From Rebecca billardiae RCC1528 (lineage: Eukaryota; Haptophyta): 64,000 nucleotides of DNA. The translations under genes were made by a program, and so were the position numbers. The stretch lies in contig OZ251242.1 of the NCBI GenBank assembly GCA_965240325.2, forward strand, positions 620,001 to 684,000. Reading direction: 5' to 3'. Each line of letters opens with the position of its first letter. Positions within the stretch are counted from its first letter, which is position 1. Below are positions 17,595 to 25,550 of the stretch, one piece after another. The notes under the pieces are model-generated. The model ran no database searches. It was not told the DNA's origin and saw only the letters and a list, made by a program, of their open reading frames with translations.

Positions 17595-18467
17595 TCATCG
17601 CCCTCCGTCCCCATCCACCGCCGCGCGGCGCCTGCCGCGCGCGCGCACTCGATCCTGCAGCGGGCGGCGGCGCGCCGCGCGCCACTCGACGTCGGACTCA
17701 GCAGTCGGCATGCCCAGGAAGCGGGCCTCGGAGCCGGGGACGCGCGCATGCGCTGCGGCGCGCGGGCCGAGCGGTAGGCGCCACGCGCGCTCGAACGGAT
17801 CCGTCGGGCCCTTGCGCGCGAGGATCAGCAGCTCGAGCACCTCGAACTCCACGGGCGGCTCGCACGCGTGCTGCATGCGCGCGGCCAGCTCGCGCGCCGC
17901 CTCGCCCGTGGAGGTGTGCGTGATCGTCAGGTGCGGGCGGAAGGGACGCGTGGAGCGCTGCGCGTCGGGGCAGGCCTCGCAGACCTTGCGATACAGCTCG
18001 TCCAGCCGCCCCGTCGGCTCGCCCACCTCGCTCGGGTCCAGCCACAGGACGCCGTGCCGCGTGCCGCCGAACACATCCAGGCTGCCGAGCCGCAGCCGGA
18101 AGGGCGGGACGGTCGCGAGTGCGGGCGCGACAGCGTCGGCGAAGCGCTCAAAGTAGATGGGCTCGATGAATGGGTAGATCAGATTGATGTGCGGTGGCCA
18201 GCGGTACAGGCCAGCGTCCTGCAGCTCCGTGCGTGCGGCCTGTATCTGAGGCCAGCACTCGTCCGGCGGCACGATCGCAAGCGCGGTGGTGTGCACGCGC
18301 CTGCTGCCGAACGCAGGCGCGGGCGCCGACGGCGCCTGGCTCGCCGCACTCGCTGGTGACGAGACGCTGATGACGACGAGGGGCAGCGAGAGCATCGTGG
18401 TGATGCGCGACGCGACGAGACGAGGCAGCAGCCATGCGGCATTGCGACACGAGCGCCCGACCGCCAT
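17595..18467 (-). CDS. 2H phosphoesterase (LigT / 2',5'-RNA ligase-like)
   Basis: Enzyme of the 2H phosphoesterase superfamily, which acts on 2',3'- or 2',5'-phosphodiester and cyclic phosphate ends of RNA or nucleotides. Two catalytic motifs are visible: PPHINLIYPF (H93, with N95 in place of the usual T/S) and FRPHLTITHT (H179-L-T181), about 86 residues apart as expected. The first ~50 residues are basic, then hydrophobic (MLSLPLVVISVSS), suggesting a signal or transit peptide; translation might start at that internal methionine. The last ~40 residues are basic and low in complexity. Substrate unknown. Confidence 0.8.
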   Translation of the reverse strand: MAVGRSCRNAAWLLPRLVASRITTMLSLPLVVISVSSPASAASQAPSAPAPAFGSRRVHTTALAIVPPDECWPQIQAARTELQDAGLYRWPPHINLIYPFIEPIYFERFADAVAPALATVPPFRLRLGSLDVFGGTRHGVLWLDPSEVGEPTGRLDELYRKVCEACPDAQRSTRPFRPHLTITHTSTGEAARELAARMQHACEPPVEFEVLELLILARKGPTDPFERAWRLPLGPRAAAHARVPGSEARFLGMPTAESDVEWRAARRRPLQDRVRARGRRRAAVDGDGGR

Positions 18468-18660
18468 GCTGAGCAGCTGATCACGTCATTCACGTGGCGG
18501 CCGGCGTTTCCGCGTTTGACGGTTGACCGGCTGCCATCAGGCATCATGATCATTGTCACCGCCGATAGTATCGATCTACAGATATCACGTGTCCGGTGTC
18601 GCCGCCGCCGCCGTCGTCGGTGATCAACGGTGATATAGTGTGATAGGCCGCCTACCGCAC

Positions 18661-19902
18661 TCATAGGCGTGCGGTGAGCTCGTCGTCGTCGTCGAGCGAG
18701 CGCAGCCACGTGTGCGTGGCGTCTGCGGCCGAGCCGAGCAGTGACGCGCGCGGAGCGGCGCTGCTCATGCTGCCGGCGGCGCCGGCGGCGCCCTGGCTTT
18801 CGGTCGCGGTCGACGTGCCCACAGCGCGCGCACCGCGCGCGCCAACCGCGTCGGCGCCGCGGCTGACGAGCGGGTCGCACGGGAGCTGCTTGAAGTGGAA
18901 GCCGCGCAGGTTGCGGTGCCGCGCGCTCACGATCGCGTACCACACGGCGGCGAGCCCGTTGAACACGCCCCACAGCACGAGCCACGCGAGCACCGCCGCG
19001 GCGTGGATGCGCTCCGCGCCCGGCGCGTCGCCCAGCAGCGCGCCCACCACGTTCTGCACCGCCGCGAGCACGGTGAACGCCGTGCAGCCCAGCACGTACG
19101 TGTCGAGCAGCGTGAGCGAGGCGATCGGCGGCAGCGAGGACGAGACGATGATCTTGTACGCGGCCGCGGTGAGCAGCATGGTGAGCGTGATGGAGAGGCG
19201 GTCGGCGAGGTCCTCGCGCGGCACGGCGAACGAGAGCGCGCTCAGCGTCGTCGCGATCCACGAGGGCAGCGCCACGTTCGAGATGAAGTAGCCGGGGCGC
19301 CGCTCGACCACGACGCACGCGCGCACGGCCGCGTACACGTTCGAGCGCTTGGACTCGCCGGAGAAGGTGGTGCCGACGCTCGCGGTGAGCGCGCGGAGGC
19401 GCAGGGTGCCACGAATAGTCACGCCCGACGTGCGCAGAGTCACCGGCCGCGGCTCGTCCGAGTCTACAAACGTGAGCCGCATCGCGTGTTTTGTGCGCAC
19501 GTTCGGACCGGGCACGATCGGATGGCGCTCGGACTGCACCTCGATGCCGAGCTCCTGCATGTCGAGCGGGAAGCGCTCGAGCTCGAGGGACTCGGCGAAT
19601 GTGCCGCGCACGCGCAGCTGCCACACCAGGTCGTCGCCGCGGACCGTGCCCTCCCCAACCGTCGTGTCCGAGAGCACGTCGACCGACACGCCGTTGCGAA
19701 TGGCGAGCGACGGGCCGGGCCACGACGGGTCGATCGTGCCAGGCACGGCCCCACCGCGCGCGGTGGCGGAGATATCTATCTCCGCCTCGAACGTCTGCGA
19801 GACGACGTTGAGTGCGGTGAGCGTGCGGAACTGCACGCCCAGCACGATGTCGACCGGCGGGCCGTTGACTGCGCCGGGCAACGCCTGGTCCGCCATCGTC
19901 AA
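18661..19902 (-). CDS. Pentameric ligand-gated ion channel (Cys-loop superfamily, cysteine-less)
   Basis: Homolog of pLGICs. An extracellular beta-sandwich of ~200 residues includes LVWQLRVRG and a FPLD motif (111-114, ERFPLDMQELGIEV), the family's canonical FPxDxQ. Four hydrophobic helices follow at about 205-227 (M1), 233-255 (M2, pore, DRLSITLTMLLTAAAYKIIV), 264-290 (M3) and 301-325 (M4). The signature loop lacks the paired cysteines, as in prokaryotic channels. The M3-M4 loop is only ~10 residues, also bacterial-like, and a ~85-residue low-complexity tail follows M4. There is no clear signal peptide; a second methionine lies two codons on. Single exon. Ligand and ion selectivity are not predictable. 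Confidence 0.85.
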   Translation of the reverse strand: MTMADQALPGAVNGPPVDIVLGVQFRTLTALNVVSQTFEAEIDISATARGGAVPGTIDPSWPGPSLAIRNGVSVDVLSDTTVGEGTVRGDDLVWQLRVRGTFAESLELERFPLDMQELGIEVQSERHPIVPGPNVRTKHAMRLTFVDSDEPRPVTLRTSGVTIRGTLRLRALTASVGTTFSGESKRSNVYAAVRACVVVERRPGYFISNVALPSWIATTLSALSFAVPREDLADRLSITLTMLLTAAAYKIIVSSSLPPIASLTLLDTYVLGCTAFTVLAAVQNVVGALLGDAPGAERIHAAAVLAWLVLWGVFNGLAAVWYAIVSARHRNLRGFHFKQLPCDPLVSRGADAVGARGARAVGTSTATESQGAAGAAGSMSSAAPRASLLGSAADATHTWLRSLDDDDELTARL

Positions 19903-19924
19903 CGGATCACAGCTTTACCCCGCT

Positions 19925-20830
19925 GGGAGGTCGTCGTCGAGACGTCGATCGGCATGCCGGGCGACGCACGCGCTTAGCCGGTGCGCTGCGCACACGCTGG
20001 CCGGCCTGGGCTACAGGAACAGGCCCGAGTGTGATCACGCGTTCTGCACCAAGGTGCCTTCGTTCGGCATGCCGAGCGACGCGCGCCCCAGCCGGTGCGC
20101 TGCGCACAAGCCGGCCGGCATGGTCGACGTGAGAAACCCCAAGTGTGGTCATGTCGGCTGCACCACGCGGCCTTCGTTCGGCATGCCCGGTGACGCGCGC
20201 GCCAGCCTATGCCCTGCGCACAGCCGCTGCGCTGCACACAAGCTGGCCGGCATAGTCGACGTGAAGAACCGCACGTGTGATCACGCGGGCTGCACCAGGC
20301 GGCCTTCGCTCGGCATGGCGGGCGACGCGCGCGCCAGCCGGTGCACTGCGCACAAGCTGGCCGGCATGGTCGGCAAGAACCAGCGCGAGTGTGATCACGC
20401 TGACTGCACCAAGCAGCCTTCGTTCGGCATGGCGGGCGACGCACGCGCCAGCCGGTGCACTGCGCACAAGCTGGCTGGCATGGCTAACACTCGGCTCGCC
20501 GTCCCCAAGCGCAGGCTGGAGCATGGCATTAGCGACCAGGGCACGAGCGCCACAGCGCGCCGGCGCGAGCACACCAGCCGCACTGCCGCTGTTTCGGACG
20601 GTGTCTGGGCCCTGGACGAGCGGCATCAGCGTGGCAACGCAGACGATGCGGTCGAGGCTGCCCCTGGAAGCGTCGACAACGGTCTACCAGCAAGCATCAT
20701 CGTCATCAACAAAGCTACCACCGCTGCGCCAGCGGCACGACAACTATACGACTATTACCAATACCATCGGCATCATCGGCATTTGAGCGGATTGAGTGAC
20801 GTGCTAGGAGTCCGGGCCCTGGCACTGTGA
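19925..20830 (+). CDS. EsV-1-7 cysteine-rich repeat protein (5' end uncertain)
   Basis: Four intact tandem motifs fit C-x4-C-x16-C-x2-H-x12 exactly, for example CDHAGCTRRPSLGMAGDA with CTAHKLAGMV, between about 20030 and 20490. This is the consensus of the EsV-1-7 domain, known from brown-algal IMM and from phaeovirus EsV-1. A fifth, degenerate copy at 19925-20000 is in another frame: one extra T in GCTTAGCC (near 19974) makes a stop. So the gene is either frameshifted or starts downstream (an in-frame ATG lies near 20070). The second repeat holds a small internal duplication CPAHSRCAAH. A ~110-residue Ser/Ala/His tail follows. Head-to-head with the ion channel. Confidence 0.7.
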   Translation, partial: GRSSSRRRSACRATHALSRCAAHTLAGLGYRNRPECDHAFCTKVPSFGMPSDARPSRCAAHKPAGMVDVRNPKCGHVGCTTRPSFGMPGDARASLCPAHSRCAAHKLAGIVDVKNRTCDHAGCTRRPSLGMAGDARASRCTAHKLAGMVGKNQRECDHADCTKQPSFGMAGDARASRCTAHKLAGMANTRLAVPKRRLEHGISDQGTSATARRREHTSRTAAVSDGVWALDERHQRGNADDAVEAAPGSVDNGLPASIIVINKATTAAPAARQLYDYYQYHRHHRHLSGLSDVLGVRALAL

Positions 20831-21580
20831 GTGTGACCGTCGCGGCGAGCTCGGACGAGGTACCCGGTCCCCCGGCCTGTGGAACTGTGAGTGTGGCCGC
20901 GCTCGCCGGCGGCCCCGCGGCCGCACGTGCCAACCGGCGGATGCGGGCGCACTGCCGGGCGCTCGGGCCGCGGCTGGGCCGTATACTGGCTTAGGGCGTC
21001 CGCGGGCCCGTGCGCGGTCCGCGGTGCGTCAGGCCCGCCGGCTGGCACCGGCGGCTTGTTTATACTAGACGGTTGGCAGCAGACCGTTTGACAACGAGCG
21101 CTGGCCCGGCACGGCCATCAGGCAGGCCGCGTCAGCGGCGTCAGGCGCCGCGGCCGCCGGCCGGGCAGCCCGGCGCCTTGCGCCAAGCACTACTGGCGCA
21201 TGGTGCTGCCATCATGCATGCAGTAGTACTGACCGCATCACCAGGCTGTCACCAGGCTGTCATAACCTAGGCCTCTGCCAGGCTGTTGATGATGAATTCG
21301 ATGATGACAATTATACCGTCGATGAGCGAATGCCGCCACGACTACGAAGAGTCGGACACTCGGACCGCGTCCGCGAGTGAGCCGCGACACTCCCGGCCGG
21401 CCGCCGAGTAGTGCCACTGCGGCGGGAATGGGACTGGGACAGAGAGTACAGGGGGAGACGCTGTGACCCCGCCGCCGATGCGGCACGGCTGCGTGCATGC
21501 CCCCCGCTCGGGGCGCGCAGGAAGACAAGTGCGCGGTACTGATGACGACGGCGGTGAGGACGCGCGGTCGGTGCGCGCGC
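20831..21580. other. Intergenic region
   Basis: No gene recognised. It contains two spaced copies of AACTGTGAGTGTG-like sequence (near 20825 and 20883), CCAGGCTGT repeated near 21240-21290, and a GATGATGA run. The 5' half may hold the 3' UTR of the EsV-1-7 gene and the 3' half that of the two-exon gene. Confidence 0.4.
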
Positions 21581-22299
21581 TCACGAGCGGCCGCCGCGCC
21601 TGCGCGCCTTGCCGGTGCGCGTTACTGGCTGCGGGCGCGGCGGGGGCGGCGACTCGCCGCTCATGGCGTTCTGCATGATCGTGTACGCCTCGCTCACCTT
21701 CGCGTCGTCCTTGTAGTACTTGTACGAGGCCGCCACCTGCATCTCTGTGACCGAGTGCTTGTGCTGCACCGCCTTCAGCACGGTCGCCATGTTCGACTGG
21801 AAGTCGTCGTGCACCATGGCACGCGCGTCGTCGACGGAGTACCCCTTCTCCGTGTGCAGATGGTAGACAGCCCTCCGGGTCTGCGCGCGCGGCGCGAGGT
21901 GGGGCAGCGCGGCCCGCCGCACACGGCGTTTGCGCGCGCGCGCCATGCGAGCGCGCCCTGCGCGCGCGCGTGCGCGTGCGCACGCGCGTGTGGGGCGCAG
22001 CGGCCGCGCACCTGCTCTATCAAGCTGTAGGCAGCGGTGGCCGTGTCGTAGAGGGTGGCAATGAGCACGTCCTTCTCGATGACGTTGACCACTGCGCCGA
22101 GGCTCTCCTTTGTCGTCTCCGCCTGCTGCTGCGCATGCTGCTCAGCGGCTGCGCCAGGCGCTTCGGCCGCGGGCTGCTTCGGACGGAGCTTTTTCTGCTT
22201 CCGCCGGTGCTCGTGCACGAGGACGTACGCCGCACCGCACAGCGCGACCGTCAACGCGAGCCCCGCCGTGCGCACCCCCTCGCTCGCGAGATTCACCAT
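21581..22299 (-). CDS. Unrecognised single-pass membrane protein, two exons
   Basis: Spliced gene, exons 22299-22012 and 21880-21581, giving 195 residues. The 131-bp intron (22011-21881) starts GTGCGC, ends CAG and joins in phase 0: ...YSLIEQ to TRRAVYHLHTEKG. Residues ~12-29 form one hydrophobic helix (GLALTVALCGAAYVLVHE), followed by a basic stretch, a Glu/Gln/Ala-rich coiled-coil-like segment, then KDVLIATLYDTATAAYSLIE. Exon 2 carries GYSVDDARAMVHDDFQSNM and VQHKHSVTEMQVAASYKYY, and a basic tail. I do not recognise the family. It looks like a small anchored protein with a cytosolic helical domain. Confidence 0.65.
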
Positions 22300-22767
22300 G
22301 CTCCGCGCAATGACGGCCCCTTCCGGCGATGGGGATGCCCGCAACACCACGCGTCACGCCCTGGGTTGCTTGGTGCATCCCGTCAGCCAATCAGCGCGCA
22401 GCGTCTGGCAGAAGCCTACCGGTACGGTACGGGAGACAAGTCAGGCAACCCCTGGCCAGCCCCCTTGCAGCGGACAGTCAAGACAGTAGATTCACAATGT
22501 ACCTAAGAATGGTGCGCAGGGCAGTCAAGCTCTGCACTAAGCCACTAACTATCATAGTAGACGTGCTGCTGCCGTGCGCAGCCTGGCGGACGAATTCGTG
22601 CTCAGCAGCAGCGGGGGTGCTGCCGCCCGCGAGCCCCCGCCGCCTGAGGCGCGGACGAGCTCGCGCAGGCGGGGGGCGGTGGGGCTGAGCGCGTCCGGCG
22701 TCCGGCGGGCGTGGGTGTGGGTGGCGCTGCGGCCGAGCACGCGCTCCCGAGTGCACCTCGGCGCGCC
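22300..22767. promoter_or_regulatory. Divergent intergenic region
   Basis: 468 bp between the divergent starts of the two-exon membrane protein (-) and Cdh1/Fzr1 (+), so it presumably carries both promoters. The middle (22480-22570) is less GC-rich. No TATA box or other site is recognised. Confidence 0.4.
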
Positions 22768-24574
22768 ATGAGCGACCTGGATGCGGTCTACGAGCAGCGG
22801 CTGCTCGCTTCGCCGCGCCGGCCGGTCACCGACACAAACCACCTGCACAGCGGCGCGGGCACGGGTGCGGGCTCGTCGAGCGTGGCGGCGTCGCCCGTGC
22901 GGAGCTCGCCCATGGGCAAGCGCGCGGACGTGATCTCCGACCGCTTCATCCCGAGCCGCGGCGGCACGAACCTGCAGGCGAGCTTTGCGCTGCTGCCGGA
23001 CGAGAGCGCGCGCGCGGCGCGCGCGTCGAGCGGGCGCGCGGGCGAGGCGGACGCGAGTGGGAAGGACGACCCGTCGTTGGACACGTACTCGCTGCTGCTC
23101 AAGTCCGAGCTGCTCGGCTGCGACACCGTCATCAAGGACAAGGGCGACGACAAGGCGCCCGCCAGCCCGCAGCCCAAAAACCTCTTCCGCTTCAAATCGA
23201 GCCGCTCGTCGCGCGACGAGAACGCGCCGTACAGCCGCTCGCCCGTGGGGATGGACTCGCAGCGGCTGCTCTCCAGCCCGCGCAAGCCGCCGCGCAAGAT
23301 CTCCACCGTGCCGTACAAGGTGCTCGACGCGCCGGCGCTCGCCGACGATTTTTATTTGAACCTGGTCGACTGGTCGTCGCTCAACGTGCTGGCGGTCGGG
23401 CTCGACACGTGCGTGTACCTGTGGTCGGCGTGCACGAGCAAGGTGCGCGCCGCGCGCAGATCGCGCTCGCCGCCGCCGCCGCCGCGCGCGCCCGCGCGCG
23501 CGCGCCCGCCCGTGGCGTGACGAAGCGTGCACGGCGGTGCGCGGGCGCGCGGCCGCCCTCTGCAGGTGACCAAGCTGTGCGACCTCGCGCCCGACGACAA
23601 GGTCACGTCCGTCTCGTGGACGGGGCGGGGGACGCACCTCGCGGTGGGGACGAACCAGGGCGAGGTGCAGCTGTGGGAGGCGGCGAAGTGCTCGCGGGTG
23701 CGCACGATGACCGGGCACACCGGCCGCGTCGGCACCCTCTCGTGGACGGGCCACCTGCTCTCGTCCGGATCTCGAGACCGCTCCATCATGCAGCACGACG
23801 TGCGAGCGCCCGAGCAGTACATCTCCAAGCTCGCGGGGCACAGGCAGGAGGTGTGCGGGCTCAAGTGGTCGTACGACGGGCAGCAGCTCGCGTCGGGCGG
23901 CAACGACAATAAGCTGTTCGTCTGGAGCATGCACTCCAACCAGCCGGTGCTCCGCTTCACAGACCACAGCGCCGCCGTGAAGGTGCGCGCGCCTTCGCAC
24001 CGCCCGGGGCGGCCGCGTGCGCGCGCGCGCGCGCGCGCGCTCAGGCCGATGCGGCCGCGTCGACGGCCACGGGTGCGCGCGGGCGGCGCGCGCGCTGCCC
24101 GCCCGCGGCTGACAAGCCTCCCCGATCGCTCCCGCCGCGCGCCGCTCGCGCCGCCGCCAGGCGATCGCGTGGTCACCGCACCAGAACGGCCTGCTCGCGT
24201 CGGGCGGCGGCACCGCAGACCGCTGCATCCGCTTCTGGAACACGCAAACATCGGCGGCGCTCAACTGCGTGGACACCGGCTCGCAGGTGTGCAACCTGAG
24301 CTGGTCGAAGAACATCAACGAGCTGGTGAGCACGCACGGGTACTCGCAGAACCAGATCCTGGTGTGGCGCTACCCCACCATGTCCAAGGTGGCCACGCTC
24401 ACCGGGCACACGCTGCGCGTGCTCTACCTCGCGCTCTCGCCAGACTCGCAGACGATCGTCACGGGCGCGGGCGACGAGACGCTGCGCTTCTGGAACATCT
24501 TCCCCGGGCCGAAGACGAAAGGGGACACGGCGGACTCGTCGTCCCTGCTTGACGTCTCGTCGCGCATCCGCTGA
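22768..24574 (+). CDS. FZR1: Cdh1/Fizzy-related APC/C activator (WD40)
   Basis: Substrate-recruiting activator of the anaphase-promoting complex in late mitosis and G1. Exons 22768-23442, 23566-23982 and 24161-24574, all joined in phase 0 (introns of 123 and 178 bp, GTGCGC donors, CAG acceptors), give 501 residues. Seen: the C-box DRFIPSR (58-64), a Lys/Ser-rich N-terminus with SP sites (possible CDK sites), [20 protein letters not shown] opening the propeller, seven WD-type blades (for example [19 protein letters not shown] and [16 protein letters not shown]), and the C-terminal IR tail (SSRIR) that docks on APC3. The IR tail and C-box context favour Cdh1 over Cdc20. Confidence 0.93.
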
Positions 24575-24974
24575 TCCTCGCCGGCCGCTCGGGTCGCCCC
24601 TCCCCCGACATCCGCCGCCGCTCCAACCTGACCGCCCGGCGAACGCGTCCCGGCGGCCGCGCAAGGCCGCGCGCCGAGCCCGGAGCCACAGCTTGGCAGC
24701 GGCTCGCTCGGTGCTCCGGCTCGGCGGGTGCGGCCACGTTGTCACGAGGGCGTGGGTGGCGAGGAGGAGGCGGTGCCACCATTGTGCTGCGGCCGTTACG
24801 CCGCGCGGTGCACTTGCAGCGGCACCCGTGATTGAGATTCCGCGGCCGCCCTGGGAGTGGTCGGAGGCCCGAGTCGCCAGTCGGACCCGACCGAGTCACC
24901 GACCGGCGACCCGACCCGAGTCGTTACTATGTCAAACTACTCAAATAAGCTACCGCTCCTTGTTGAGTTATTGC
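24575..24974. other. Intergenic region
   Basis: 3' flank of Cdh1/Fzr1. Near 24868-24920 there is an imperfect GACCCGAC/GTCGGGTC-type repeat. The GC content drops at 24930-24974 just before the copia insertion. No gene is recognised. Confidence 0.4.
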
Positions 24975-25285
24975 TGTCAGGGAACGCGTCTCGAGGCTTG
25001 ACGGTCGCGAGGTCGGTCGACGGCTTCGGCTCTTGTTTTCGGTGGAGAGCACAACGTGTTCGTGGTGCTCGGCTCATGTTTCCGCGTTCATTCAGAATCA
25101 TCTGGAATACTTCGAGATGCCGCCGCCAGCCATGCTGTCCTGCTGTATTTTAGGATGAGGTTCAGGTTGATTTTGGAGGATTTTGTGCGAGCGCCGCCGC
25201 AGCGGTCGCGCCGCCACTGTGTGACTGCGAGTAAAATGTTGGATTGGAAATTGGAAATCACTGTAGATTGGCGATTCCTTTGACA
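24975..25285 (-). repeat. 3' LTR of copia element 2
   Basis: 311 bp, bounded by the target duplication on the left and the polypurine tract on the right. Confidence 0.93.
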
Positions 25286-25550
25286 CCCCCCCTCAATCCA
25301 ATATGCGCTCGTCTGTGAGGACTAAGCTTGGATTATGAGTGATTTTGGGCTTGGTATTGTTTGTGCATCTGTGTGCATGAGTGAATTGGAGTCAGTAATG
25401 GTTGCCAATGCCAGGATACGGGTCATGTGCTGGGACTTCCGTGTGACGGTTTTGGGTAACCCGAGTCAGTCCTGGGCTTATTTGCACCATATGTTCACTC
25501 TTTGGCCTTGATCTTGGACCTTGTTATTGGGCTATGCCCTGCCTTGATAT

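Noticed and set aside
18895-19977. 360-codon + strand frame over the ion-channel gene
   Set aside because: Antisense shadow of the channel; no domain. Only its last residues overlap the degenerate first EsV-1-7 repeat.
19974-20444. Cysteine-rich minus-strand frame opposite the EsV-1-7 repeats
   Set aside because: The cysteines arise from the complement of GCA/GCG repeats; the + strand gives the exact published EsV-1-7 spacing.
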